From the NCBI RefSeq assembly GCF_011397635.1, contig NC_064761.1:38776143-38840142 (forward strand): a DNA stretch of 64,000 nucleotides, written 5' to 3'. The position numbers and the translations under genes are program-made. Source of the DNA: Epinephelus fuscoguttatus. Lineage: Eukaryota; Chordata; Actinopteri; Perciformes; Serranidae. Position 1 is the stretch's first letter. Every line of letters begins with the position of its first letter. Positions 47,101 through 59,079 of this stretch are shown piece by piece. The notes under the pieces were generated by a model. That model was not told the origin of the DNA and searched no databases. It worked only from the letters and a program-made list of their open reading frames with translations.

Positions 47101-49332
47101 TCCATGAATAATACTATTAATAATAGTTTTTTTTAAGCAAATGTATCAGAAACTTGGATTCTTTCTTCCACCCAAACTCTTAAAGACAGCCTCACTCCCT
47201 CTCAGACTGCAGTTTGCTGTTTCTGTTAAATAATGACTTGGTCAACATGCACAAAAGATTTTGATTATGACATGACGCCAATGTGGTGTTAGTTCCATCT
47301 AAATAAGCACTCAGATTTGGTAGTGAATGCTGGAATGCAGTTACTGTTTCATAACCAAATTGTGTGCTGACGTTAGAGCTGCACCGAATGTCTTTTTATT
47401 ACATTCAGATTATCTGTTGAGGTTTTCAAGTGATGCTTTGAATGTCTTTCATCATATTTTATGAAGTCATAACCCTAAAAAATCCTCACACTACATGCTA
47501 CATTTGAATAAAGTGATTCTTCAAATTAAAATTAACAATCAAATCAGTTTTCTTAAATAGATAAATGTAATTTAGGGTGCCGTTAGTTTGGTGCTGGACC
47601 GTCCTGCCTGCCTTTGTGTGCAGCAAGAGGGAGAGCAAACAGTATTTTGACCATTGTAAAAATTTTGGTTTTTGAAAGACTAAATGACAAATGTGGATTA
47701 AAGCAAAATTTTTTATGAGATAAAAACATGTAGTGAATTTTGAAAATGATTACATCTATGTTTTTTACAATAAATTTAGACTGTTGGACATTATTAGCTC
47801 TGAAGTTATTGGAAATGTTTGGGCCACACAACGAGTCTGAAACAATCCTACACACCCGCAACAATGGATTTTTTTACAGTCATTTCCCTGTTAGTGATCG
47901 TTAAATTTTATCCTGAATCTTTTGTGTACTTCGTTAAATCAGTTTCAACATGAGTGCTAAACGAATAAATCATTTTTGATCCTTCTGACGTTTAATAATA
48001 ATGATAATTTAGATTTTACCTCGATGATGGTTCACAGAAATGTGATGAATTAACGGCACAGATGCTACAAACATCCACAGCCATGCCCTGAGACAGCTGC
48101 TCTGGCACCACTGAAGAACCTTACGATGCAACACAGACAGTGAAATTGCAATAGGCCTAATAGACCTTTCTTACAGTTAACATTTTGACTTGTTGTGGTA
48201 GATAAAGCACAGGTGTCACTAATTACACTAACGATGGCTCTTTGCTATTCAAGTGCTCCAGTGAGAGTGACAATGAACCAGCATGCATGCATGATGAAAG
48301 GCTCCTGAAATCAAAGCAGATAAATGGAATTCAGCCATCATTAATTTCATTAATTACACCTGTGATTTTCCGGCTGTGACATGTCATGCCTATGAATGTT
48401 GGAAGGGCACGAGTATCAACATGGAAATATATGTTTGAGAGTGTTTACACATCTATCTACTGCCAACTGTGGGAGTGGAAATAAGGTTTGTGCACATGCG
48501 CCCAGCTGCTGTGCAGCATTCAAATGTCGAATTTGAATGTCGATTCGAATGAATGAGGCGTCGAACTATTTAGTACAGCCCTAATTAAAGTAACAGGATT
48601 TGGGGGATTTAGCGACACCTGTATTAAGCAGGATGGCACATGATGATGCAGTGATGATTAGCATTGTTGCCTCACAGCAAGAGGGCTCCTGGCTCAAACC
48701 CTGTGGTGGGGGGTTCAAATCCTTCCCCTCACAATCGAAAGACATGCTGTCTAGGATAATTGGTGTCTCTAAATGTGAATTGTGAATGTGAGTATGAATG
48801 GTTGTCTGTCTCTATGTGTCAGCCCTGTGATAGTCTGGTGACCTGTCCAGGATGTACCCCACCTCTCACCCAGTGTCAGCTGGGATAGACTCCAGCCCCC
48901 CCGCAACCTCCAACAGGATAAAGGGCGATGAAAAATGAATGAATAATGTATTTAGCTGTAGTGTAAATGTAGCTGTGGAGTTGTACAGTCGTTGAATATG
49001 TGTTGAAATCACTAATTTGGACTGTTAGTGACTCTTCTGTCTCACTACCAAAGGTCCTGTCATCGCCCTGGAGCTGAACGGTGATGGCGTCGTGGAGGCC
49101 TGCAAGAACATCGCTAATGAAGTGTTCAGCGGGACCAAGGTAATTGTACTGTAGTTGTGCCATGTGTCTTTTCTAGTTTTATAAACATCAGTTCTCCTTT
49201 TGTAACAACAAAAAAATCAAACTCAAAACATCTTTTCTTCCCCCACAGCTTTTTGTCTCTGACAACAAAAATACGTCCTCTCGAGACGTGGACAACTTCT
49301 TCAACTTCGCTGACATGCAGATGGGCTTGTGA
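41198..49332 (+). CDS. rp2: Protein XRP2, ARL3 GTPase-activating protein, 5 coding exons
   Basis: GTPase-activating protein for ARL3 (and weakly ARL2); releases lipidated cargo in ciliary and photoreceptor trafficking. Loss of the human gene causes X-linked retinitis pigmentosa. Exons: 41198-41362, 44132-44800, 46772-46886, 49054-49139, 49249-49332; 1119 nt, 372 aa (human 350). The start MGCFFSKK provides Gly2 for myristoylation and Cys3 for palmitoylation. Residues 49-58 ([10 protein letters not shown]) lead into the TBCC beta-helix domain, with [20 protein letters not shown] and [12 protein letters not shown]. Arg139 in QQFR aligns with the human arginine finger Arg118 and is retained. [21 protein letters not shown] follows, then a C-terminal NDP-kinase-like domain from about residue 255, ending [11 protein letters not shown]. 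The extra 21 residues are all in exon 1 and are Thr-rich. All splice sites are GT-AG and the frame closes exactly. Confidence 0.97.
41363..44131 (+). other. rp2: rp2 intron 1
   Basis: 2.8 kb GT-AG intron, phase 0. Positions 41363-43110 show no repeat or gene I can name; 43117-43820 is a MITE. Confidence 0.85.
43117..43820. mobile_element. MITE (TTAAAGGAACAGTGTG family), rp2 intron 1 copy
   Basis: Starts TTAAAAGGAACAGTGTGTATG. Shares AAACAAATG(G/C)ACC, TGTTCTGGGCTACTGTAGAAAC and GGCTCATTCTAAGGTAA with the copies at 32162-33373 and 63126-63390. Contains an internal duplication of the AAAACACT(G/A)AATAAAGCAG block. The small open frame within is not a gene. Confidence 0.7.
47374..48593. mobile_element. 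Possible hAT-like element in rp2 intron 3
   Basis: Left end TTAGAGCTGCACCGAATG and right end TTTAGTACAGCCCTAATT resemble inverted TTAGGGCTG(C/T)AC termini of fish hAT elements. The interior is AT-rich without a frame. Boundaries and class are tentative. Confidence 0.4.
48640..48945 (+). repeat. Interspersed teleost repeat, opposite copy of 2939-3275
   Basis: Carries GTGTCAGCTGGGATAGACTCC and CCCTGTGATAGTCTGGTGAC, the reverse complements of phrases in the first copy. It starts with a head resembling SINE/LINE-type sequence (GGTTCAAATCC). Located in rp2 intron 3, ending about 110 bp before exon 4. Confidence 0.7.
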
Positions 49333-50110
49333 ACAATTAATTATCCAAACCAAGTGCTCGTCAGACATTTAATCTGATCTTCTAACCCCCCCCTGCCGTC
49401 CAGCTCGGGTTGAGTATGAGTAGAGTTTGATTATTGCCTGTTTTTGTCCTAAAAATTGGATAGCAATGAAAAATATTAAGGACTGTGTTTGACAAAGCCT
49501 GGGATAAATCAATTCATCTCCCCATCATCCACCAACATCAGCTGTAAACCACTTAATACCCATTAGTTGCTGAGAGTGCTGTGAATATTTATATTTCTAT
49601 GAATGTATTCTGTTGCTTTCTATCGATTGTGAATGTAGCTCTTTGCTGTAAATGTAATTCATCTTAATTTAAAGCTTTGTTTTTCTTTACTGTCTGAAAC
49701 CGCTGCTGCTGTGGGAAAACCAACAGCACACGAATGCCTGAGGGAAAATATTTTATACATATTAAATCATATTTTTATTTCTTACAAGGATTTATTTGTG
49801 TATGTGGATTAGATAAAGGATGTGTTTTGAAATGTGTATATTTGAGACATGCTGTGTAGATGATAAGTACATCTTTACTGATATCTGTTAGGCCAAAGTT
49901 GTGAACGTTTGTGTTTTGCTGTTGGTGCAGATGAATCAGTGTGTTTCCACTGAATCGTGTGAACACTTGTAAAATTGCTGGGTTTTTGATGTAGGCAACT
50001 CATGTGACCATCATTTTTATTTTGTAATATTTGTTTTATACTGAATGTTTTTGTATAGACACAAATTAATGTTCTTTATCATCATTTTTAGTAAAAAATT
50101 ATATGTGACT
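49333..50110 (+). other. rp2 3' UTR (inferred)
   Basis: AT-rich sequence after the rp2 stop codon. ATTAAA at 49761-49766 is one candidate poly(A) signal. No other gene is seen. Confidence 0.4.
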
Positions 50111-50223
50111 TTATTTTCTTGTGATGCTTTTAACACCTGTGCTGTTGGGAAAACAGCATGTTACAGTCGTACTGGTTATAGGGAGACAAACTTGAGCAGA
50201 TGTAGATAAAAACAGTCTATTTT

Positions 50224-50548
50224 AGAACTGCAGTGATTAATCGATTAGTCAGTCAATAAAATTAATTGGCAACTTTTTTGGTAATTGAATAAAAGTTTAA
50301 GCACTTTTTTTAAGCAAAAAAGCCAAACATTTTCTGCTTTGTGCTTCATAAATGTGAGAATTTGATGCTTTTCTTTGTCGTAAGTGATAATAAACTGAAT
50401 AGTTTTGGGATTTTGGACTGTTGGTCCGATATTTAAGGAGGTCACCTTGGTGGCATGCTTCACTATTTTCTAACATTTTATTGACAAATGATTAATCGAG
50501 ACAATAATGGGCAGATAAACTGATAATCTTTAGTAGCAGTCCCGGTCT
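50224..50548. mobile_element. Short MITE with GATTAATCGA ends
   Basis: Starts GCAGTGATTAATCGATTAGTC and ends in the approximate inverse, with GATTAATCGAGACAATAATGGGCAGATAAAC towards the right. A related copy lies at 58430-58640 (CATTTATCTGCCCAGTTTA). No frame. Confidence 0.55.
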
Positions 50549-51118
50549 GTAATGATCATCAAACCCACTTGGTTTTAAGGTTGTCCTTGTTTCCCCTCTG
50601 TAACCTGATCAACTTCTTTTTTTCATAGAGTTCCCTAAATTCTTGAGCTATTTGAATTTTTTGAACAAGCTGTAAATATAAATACTCGTCTGACTGCTTG
50701 GGGTTTTTTTGTATGTGCGTGTTAATCTGGTAGAAAGTACCGAACATCTCTCGATCACTCGTCACATTAGTGAATCACTTTCCCTAGGTGTTGCTATAGA
50801 AGCACGTTGCCTAAATATTGAGACTAGTTTCATTTTTCGAATGGAAAAAAAAATGACTCACTGCAGCGTTTCTCTGTAGCAGAGTGAATCATGGGTTTTT
50901 CTTAACACTGTGCTGTCTTCCTCAGTGAGTCACAGTTAGCAGTTTTCACTTCAGCTATTTGACTTCCACCTAGTTAAAACAGCACTTTTATCATTTGGTT
51001 TGGTATCGATTGTTCCCAGTCAATGGCTAACCGCTCGACTTCACTCAGTCTGTGTTGGGACCTATCAATTATTAATTAATCAGTGATAATAAGATGCGTA
51101 CACGCAGCACTTTTAGTT

Positions 51119-51838
51119 AAAGGGACACTTCAACCACAAATTAAAAGTACATATTTTCCTTTAACCTGTAGTGCTTTTTATTAATCTAGATTGTTGTGGT
51201 GTGATTTGCCGAGTGTTGGAGATATCAGCCATAGCGATGCCTGCCTTCTCTCCAATATAATGGAACTAGATGGCACTCAGTTTGTGGTGCTCAAAGCGCC
51301 AAAAAAATACATTTGAAAACAACAGCGATGTCTCTTTCCAATAGTCATGACCTGGTTACTCAAGATAATCCACAGACCTTGTTGTGAGCAGTTTCATATA
51401 GGAACTATTGTCTTTCTACTGAGCTACACCTGCCAACTGTATCACTGCGCAGAAGGAAGGATGCATCTACTGCTAGCTCACCTAGCACCACTGAGCTAGC
51501 TAACATTACAGCTCAACCGAGGAGGACGCCATTAATTTTTACATCTCGCACTGTCATGAGCACAAGGTTCTCCATGAGGAGATGTACACTTCCTTCTGCA
51601 CGGTGATACAGTTGGTGGGTGTGGTAGAAAGAAAATAGTTCCTACATGAAACTGCTCACAACAAGGTATGTAGATTGTCCCAAGTAACCAGGTCATACTT
51701 TATGGAAAAAGACATGGCAGTGGAATTTGTCAAATGTAAAGGCAAAGGCACTTTGAGCATCTTTGAGAGAAGATAAATAACACTACAAGTACAAGGAAAA
51801 AACTGTATCTTTGATTTTGGGGGTGAACTGTCCCTTTG
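51119..51838. mobile_element. Fold-back element, uninterrupted copy of the 25172-27584 family
   Basis: Ends TTAAAGGGACACTTCAACC and GGGGGTGAACTGTCCCTTTGA. It shares CCGAGTGTTGGAGATATC, GCTAGCTCACCTAGCAC and TGAAACTGCTCACA with the nested copy, and is continuous through the site where that copy carries inserted elements. Confidence 0.72.
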
Positions 51839-52154
51839 AAGCTAACTTTAGCCTGATATATCAGACTGGTTTGTACAGCTGCCTTTAAGAAAACCATACA
51901 TAGGGACTTCTTGCGATGTACTTTTGTATTTGTAAACCTTTTGTACTTGAGCACACAGTTTTTGTAGAGCAGTTTGTCTTTATGAATGCACATTTGTCTG
52001 TAATCTGTTGTTTCTACACTTAAAATGACACCTTGTCTTTTTTAAATGACAGAAACACATTAAAAGCTGTAGAATATCTGAAATCACACTGGTGACTGTC
52101 TGTTTTGTTGTTCAATATCGGTGTATTATAATGTATGGAAGATGAAAAAAGGAC

Positions 52155-53230
52155 TTAAGAATCAATCAATCAATAAATAAATGTATGAATATATAAATAA
52201 ATACATAAGTACGTAAATAAATAAATGTATGAATGAATACAGGAATAAATGCATGACTGTATTTATAAATAAATACATAAGTATGTAAATAAATAAATGT
52301 ATGAATAAATACAGGAGTAAATAAATGAATGTATGTATGTATAAATAAATAAATAAATAAATATCTAAATTAATAAATAAAAGAATAAATAGTGCTAGAA
52401 TAAATGCTGAAATAAATGCATACACACATGAATAAAATGATAAAGTAATGAATTGTAGAAATAAATATGGAAATAAATACATACATAAATAATAAAAAAG
52501 TTGATAATTAAAGAATATAAATAAACATCTTTTATTTCTACATTTTGTACAACTACATTTATTTATGATTTTACGTGGCTGTATGTTAATGAGGAAGGAT
52601 GTCTAAACCTATGCATTTCTTTATTTATTGAAGCATTTATTAATTGTGCTCTTTATTTCTGTATTTACTTCATTTATTAATTATTCTTGTTGTATATTTC
52701 TGTATTTTTTCTGCATTTATTTATATTTTTTCTGTATTTATTTCAGCATGTATAATTACTTTTTATTTATTTATGTATTTATTTCAGCATTTATTAATTA
52801 TTTTTATTTTTGTGTTTATTTCATTATTTTCTATTTTTTTCTGTATTTACTCCAGCATGTATAATTACCTTTCATTTATTTCTGTATTTAGTTCAGCATT
52901 TATAATTACATTTTATTTATTTATGTATCTATTTCAGCATTTTTTTTTGTTTATTTCAGCATTTTCTATTTTTTTCTGTATTTATTTCAGTGATTATTAA
53001 GTGTTCTTTCAATTTAATTCCTCATTTATTTCAGCATTTATAATTACTTTTATTTATTTCTGTATTTATTACAGCATTTATTATTTTTTAATTTAATATC
53101 TGTGTTTATGTCAGCATTTTCTATTTTTTTCTGTATTTATTTCAGCAATTATTAAGTATTATTTTCATTATTTCCTTATCTATTTCAGCATTTATCATTT
53201 TTTAAAATTCATTTTCATATTTATATAATC
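52155..53230. repeat. Paired simple-repeat blocks: (ATAA)-rich then TTTATTTCAGCATT array
   Basis: Positions 52155-52520 are ATAAATAA-type tetranucleotide sequence; 52610-53230 is a tandem array of TTTATTTCAGCATTTAT / TTTATTTCTGTATTTAT units. The two blocks are roughly complementary. Several open frames here arise only because the repeat lacks stop codons. Confidence 0.88.
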
Positions 53231-53319
53231 ATTGATCTATTTATTTTTATTTTCTTTCTTGATATTTGTGTTTTTCCTCCATCATTATCACTGTTATGGA
53301 TTATATAGTGCTCCATGGA

Positions 53320-53850
53320 TTGAGGTAAACGCCAGTGAACAAATCGAGCGCACCCATGCTGGAGGGAAAGCGGCGGGGTTTAGGACCCGGCGGGAGGCGC
53401 GGTACAATAGAGCTGTTGTGCCGTGGTGGTGGACAGATTGCTACCCTGGAGATTCCCACTGTGGTGGGATACAAAAATTCCCAAATTTAATCCATAGCCG
53501 GAACCAGAGCCCGTGTGTGTTTATAGGTGTGTGTAGTGAGTTTGGTCCGGACCGATATGTGGTTGAAATAAAGCGGACAGCAGCGCGTGGACTGGAGGTA
53601 AGATGGGAGGAACGTGAACAATATGCTCGTGTGTTCAGTGGAGCTCAGTGTGCCAGGATTTGCCCTGCATGGTTTATCCAGGCCACGGGGCCTGCTCTCT
53701 TTCTTCCTGCTTTCCCAGGACTATTTCTCCTCCTTTATTACACTAATATCAGCGACTATTACGGGAACGAGCTCCGGATAGTTTCCTGTTCCCTACAGGG
53801 AACATTAAACCCAGCTGAGCTACATGAATATTCGTCTTAATGGATCTAGG
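53320..53850 (+). promoter_or_regulatory. GC-rich island, candidate jade3 promoter/5' exon
   Basis: An abrupt GC-rich, CpG-containing stretch between AT-rich repeats, about 5.7 kb before the first recognisable jade3 coding exon. It contains a good donor, GGAG|GTAAGA, at 53598, which could end a non-coding first exon. The 202-codon frame crossing it begins in simple repeat and resembles no family I know. Confidence 0.3.
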
Positions 53851-54107
53851 AAGTGACATCTTTGTATGATGGTGGCGCCCGTGTTTGATTTCTCCACAGC
53901 CTGCAGTGCAGCATGCCACACAATCACAGCCAGGGTTAAAAGCAAGAAGGATTTAACTCACAGTGGATTTATCTGTGTGCATACAATGAAAATAAGTCAA
54001 GATTAATATAGAACAGAGCATCAACAACATGGAAAAGATACTTTAAAATCAAATGTCATGTAGAATGAGAGCTTAACAGTTTATTGCAGGGTGTGCAGAC
54101 AGGCCTT

Positions 54108-54113
<6 letters not shown>

Positions 54114-54138
<25 letters not shown>
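54114..54138. repeat. (GT)n microsatellite
   Basis: About twelve GT units in intergenic DNA upstream of jade3. Confidence 0.9.
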
Positions 54139-54629
54139 TTGGCGCCAACGGGGCTCTCTGGGCAGGGCAGGCTCTCGCTTGTTTACGGTGTTAGGTCTCT
54201 AAAAGCACCCACTCCACTTGTGTCTCAGTGTGGTCATAGTTAACACCCACTCTTTGGCACATTTGGGACAATACACGGAATGAGAAAAGAAATGTAAACA
54301 AGACAGAAACCGCAATTTGGTCATTGTTTCCTGTTCCCCAGGAACCTCTTGGCAGTGTGATGTAATATCCGTGCACATGCACCGCCTGCAGCCCCCCAAG
54401 CCTTTAAGTGACTCTATATTTTCTCAATGCGCTGACCTGTGGTGACTGAATTTACCTGTGTGTACACCAAACTGTAATGCAGCCTAATCATAAGATAAGA
54501 TAGGCTACACCTTTATTGATCCTCAGCAGGGAGGGCCAATGGTTGCAGCAGTACAAGGACTAAAATAAATATAGATAAATATAGAAAGTAATAGATTGTG
54601 TGATTAATAGCAGCAGAGTCAACAGTCAT

Positions 54630-54930
54630 TGTAAACAGTGATCCATGATATGATATTACCACGATACCTAAGTCACTATACAATATTATTGCAGTTAGTA
54701 TTGTGATAAAATATATTCTAATTATAAAGTTTTCAGTCTGTTCATCTCTCTTCAGCCATGTTTTTGCAGCAAAGGACTGAAAAATAAATTGATTATATTA
54801 TTCTAGTAGGCTACCTAGAGTTTATTTGCATTTGTCATGTTAATAATTTCTATATGAAAAAAATCGATACCTGGCACTGTGTGACGATACAATATTGCCA
54901 CTCTCAAATATCGCGACATTATGCTGTATT
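54630..54930. repeat. Repeat of the 'ATATCGTATCG' family, copy 2
   Basis: Contains CCATGATATGATATTACCACG on the left and GTGTGACGATACAATATTGCC, ATATCGCGAC on the right, resembling the 34975-35310 copy in inverse arrangement. AT-rich with no frame. Confidence 0.45.
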
Positions 54931-55394
54931 GATTTTTTGTGAACACCAGACTAATATAAAGGATTAGGTATTAAGTATTGCAGTAATATTTTAGTATCAT
55001 ATAACATAACATAGTATGGTGAAAACAGTATTTAAATGTAATGTAGCATAACGTAGTCTTACATATAATGTAAAATATAGCAAACTACATCAATACGACA
55101 TAAAATTGTATAAAATATCCAGTATAATACGGCAGGGCAGGGTGGTATAGAGAAAATCAAATATCACAATATTTTTAGCAAATACCTCAGTATCGATATT
55201 GCCAAGATATGTGTTTTCTTATTATATTTACACCAGATGTTTCCAACTGGTGGGTCCATTCTGAATGGGCCACAAGTCACTTGCAAATGTGTCAGGGTCA
55301 TTTAAAAAAAACACTTTATTTTGACTTAGAGGGAATTTCCTGCACAAAACTTTTATTTTGAAGTGTCGTTTCCTGCTGTAGAGTGAGTGACTAA

Positions 55395-55619
55395 GGCCCA
55401 ATTCCAATCCGGCCCCTAAAGACTCAAGCCCTGAACCCTCACTGACTTAACTGACGTCAGCTGTAAGTGATTGAGTGTGAGAGTCTGAAAGGGCTCCAGA
55501 TGCTACAAATAGGAATGGGACAGCACTTATCCCCCTCTCTACATAATGTTGTTGACACTGGCGGCTCTGCGTGTGATTATTTATCGGTTATTGTCAGCAT
55601 ATATTCCAAACACAGTGTG

Positions 55620-55689
<70 letters not shown>

Positions 55690-56053
55690 CCATCTTAAAT
55701 CCTTATTAATGTAATGTTTCATTGTTTATCTATCTGTTTTTTTCGCTCTCCTTCCATAATGTTACCATTTGCAGATCTGCCGACCGTGTTTTCGTTTTGT
55801 TTTTTTTTTATAACACTTCCGGTGTTCCGAGGGCAACCCCTGTATTTGACGTCACGGCGCTATGAACTGTGGGCAATTTCCTTACCATAAGTCCGCATCG
55901 ATGCTGACCTACGGTAAGGGGGCATAAAGGGCTCACTCACTGACTCACTGACTTGACGATTTGACAATGTGACAGCCCTCACACACTCACGCACTTCACA
56001 TGAACGCGCCTCTAAGTCAGTGAGTCTGTAAGGGATCGGATTGGAATCAGGCC
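55395..56053. mobile_element. PIF/Harbinger-like element with TAA duplications
   Basis: Inverted termini GGCCCAATTCCAATCCGGCC and GGCCTGATTCCAATCCGATC, each continuing into TAAAGACTCA / TTACAGACTCA. TAA flanks both sides (55392-55394 and 56054-56056), the target preference of PIF/Harbinger. 659 bp, no transposase; it carries the (TA)n tract inside. Confidence 0.75.
55625..55681. repeat. (TA)n microsatellite
   Basis: Almost 60 bp of pure TA alternation inside the Harbinger-like element. Confidence 0.95.
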
Positions 56054-56264
56054 TAACTGATAGCTACTGGACAGAGGCAGCAAACTAGCTCGACGACATG
56101 GCTAAACACAAGTATGATTCCGAATTTATTAACTGTGTGGACCTTGAACTAATGACTAGGGAGAAAACTGGACCCTGTGGCTGGACCAGCTGGGAACCAC
56201 TGATTTACATAATGAGATTTTTGCTAAATAATCATCAGTTGTGTGGAAATGACATCACGTTACT

Positions 56265-57260
56265 GTAATGTAGGGGTGAGGGACAAAATCGATACAGCAC
56301 AATATGGCGATATTTTGCATGGTTATACTGTATCGCTACAAGAAAACCAAGTATCAGTTCTTTTATTATTTGAATTATTATACTGCAACTACAATTATAC
56401 AACAGTTAGTTCCGGCCCTGCAATCTGATTGGTCGAGAGACAGTAAAACCGTGATGATATTGGAGTACAACATCACGGTTATTTCACTGTGTATGTATCA
56501 CTCCGCCTCACAGCTGGTGAGGGAGAGGAGAAGCTGAATCCATCTGAGCACACATCCAGGTTTGTCAGTGTTTCATCAGCGGAGCTCAATGACTTGGAGA
56601 AAAGCAACATACTGTCAGATCAGAAGGCAGAGTCGGCTGTGCCTGTGAAGCGACAGTCCACCATGCAGTCACCAGAAACTTATTTCACCGGCTGCACAAT
56701 TAATGGAAATGTGCAGATAAATGTGTATAAAGAGTAAGTGCCTGGTGCACCATGTCTATGTTACATAGCAACGGTGACAGCGGAGTCCTGGGGGAACTAT
56801 TTTTGTTGGCGGAAGACAAATAAAATGCTTAAATTATCTATTTTGTCCTCATTTTTCAACATTTCTTAATCAGCCTTGCTTATTTAACTGTTGAACTGTT
56901 GTATAAAAGCATTATCACACTCGAGCTCGTGATGTTGTACTGTGATATCATCACGGCTGTGATTCGGTCGTAGGCACGAGGCCACAGGCCAACTGCCGAA
57001 GACAATCACAGCTGTGACGATATCACAGTACAACATCACGAGCTCGAGTGTGATATTGCTTAAATAACACTTTGGTAGAATTCTAGAATATTTTTGCTTT
57101 TTCAGTCCATTAGATACATTTTGCTGCTGAAAAAAAGATATTAAATCGCAGTATATCGCACCATATACTGTCGCAGTACTCGGTGCATCGCAAATTTGCT
57201 GTAATATCGTATCGTGACTTAAATATCGTGATAATATTGTTTTGTGGGGCCTCTGATGGC
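56265..57260. mobile_element. Nested repeat region with transposon-protein relic and palindrome
   Basis: The outer ends (AAAATCGATACAGCACAATATGG at about 56285 and ATCGTATCGTGACTTAAATATCG at about 57205) belong to the ATATCG family. Inside, a plus-strand frame ending at 56737 reads SRFVSVSSAELNDLEKSNIL and YFTGCTINGNVQINVYKE. This loosely recalls the N- and C-terminal edges of Crypton-type transposon proteins in fish, as if the middle were deleted; that is a weak memory-based impression. A strong palindrome follows at 56913-57055. Confidence 0.4.
56913..57055. repeat. Palindrome with 52-bp arms
   Basis: The left arm 56913-56964 and right arm 57004-57055 are reverse complements with two mismatches (core CTCGAGCTCGTGATGTTGTA), separated by a 39-bp loop. 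It would form a long hairpin or cruciform. Confidence 0.9.
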
Positions 57261-59079
57261 TGTAATGCAGACTTTAAAACCAGGAAAAGACAACACAACA
57301 GATATTATGATAACCAAAAAGACGTTATCTAATCTCATGTCACGATATCAAGGCATCATTAATAGACACTGATATAATCATGTAACATTAATAATAATGC
57401 TTGAGTACATTTATAGCACACATTGAGGTGGTCTTGCTCCATTTTCTGGCAACACTGTTAACTTTTCATGCAGATGTCTCCACAACACCAGCCACACACC
57501 ACATGTGGGAAGTCGTAGAACGAGCAGAGCAACATGCAAACAGTAGAAACTAAATCCCTCACAGCTGGGAGAAGTTTTCCTGCAGTGCTTTCTACCAGAC
57601 AGAGGTTTCTTGGTTAAGATAAAGAGAAAAAAATCATGGTTTGGGTAAAATTTAAAATTAAAATGATTTTAAAAATTAATAGATTTCTGTCAAAAGCAGC
57701 TCTTTTCTATATCAGAATATAGTGAAAGTTGCCCGTCATCATTTTCCACAGTGTAAGGTGACGTCATCAGGCTGCTTTTTATGTCCGACCAACAGTCCAA
57801 ATCCCAAAGATATTTAATTTATTGTGAAATAAAACAGAAAGTTGTGCCAAATCCACACAATTGAGATGAGGACACCAGTAAATGTGGTAGTTAACCAAAT
57901 ATTATTAATTAACCAATAATCAAAAGCACTGCCAGTTAATTTTCTGCCAGTCAGCAAATCAATGTAAGACAGAACTTTATTTGTCCTTAGGGGCACAGAA
58001 ACAAATGAGAAAAGGCTTCTTTAAATAGAACTGAAAACACTGAATGGAGATTATGGCAACATGATATATTTATCTGATCAATAAGGTTCATCAGGTTTCT
58101 GCATTTTATCATCAGTCAGAGTCGTACTTTTATACTCACACAGACCAAACTACATATTAATCTTTATTTATCCTTTGTTTATTCATCAGTCTGGAGTAAC
58201 TGAACAAAGTTTGCTGCTGTTCAGAGATGGAAACGCTGGTGTCAGTAACAGATGCTCTGCATTCAGAGTGCAGCTGTGGAGGTGAACACACACCGTACTG
58301 TGGTGTGTTTGTGTGGTTTTATCTTAAAAATAGATTTAGTCAGGAAGAAGCATCCTGGAGTGACCGATGATGGTCGAGCTGTAGACGTTCAGTGATTTAC
58401 AGAGGAGTTGCTGAATTATTTCTATAGTAGGGTTAAAACTAATGATTGTTTCATTATTCATTTATCTGCCCAGTTTATTATCACGTACAGTACGATAAAG
58501 AAAAGCCCCAAACTCTCACATGTAAGCGGCACGAAACCAGCATGTTTTTTTGCTTTAAAAATGAGCAAAATGATTATTTGATCGTCAAAATAGTTGCAAA
58601 TAAACTTCTGTCAATTGGTTGTTGCAGCTCTCGTCTACAGCCCCAGTTTGGACATTATAACCAGTAATAAACTGCTTGTACCGCGCTCTCAGCAGTCTGC
58701 ATCAGTGTACATTACTTTTCCTATAGTATATGCAGTGAAATTGGCTCCATGCTCTTTCCCCTCCTACCCCTCCTGTCCTCATGGGGAATGTGAGGCATGT
58801 CCTGTCTGTTGAAACAGCGTACTGTATTTAGAGCTGCTCTCTGGCTTTGAGTCCATCAGTATTTTGAAACCTTTTAATGAATCGTCCCAGTGGTTCAGTA
58901 GGCTAAAGGCGTCCACTGTGAACCTGTGGTGTCCGTCTGCTCTGCTTTCCTTTACTCCGAACTGTCAGAAATGTTTAAGTAAAGGCAAAAAAAAAATCAG
59001 GAAGATGAGAACTTTATGCTTTTGGGCAAATGTACCCCTCCATTCACATTTTTTAAGACAACACTCATTATATATATGA

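Noticed and set aside
52155..53230. CRISPR-like repeat array
   Set aside because: Repeats are AT-rich, diverged, and have no unique spacers of constant size; this is eukaryotic simple repeat.
53232..53840. 202-codon plus-strand open frame
   Set aside because: It begins in T-rich tandem repeat, its second half is GC-rich sequence without a recognisable domain, and no splice context supports it. More likely a promoter or non-coding exon region.
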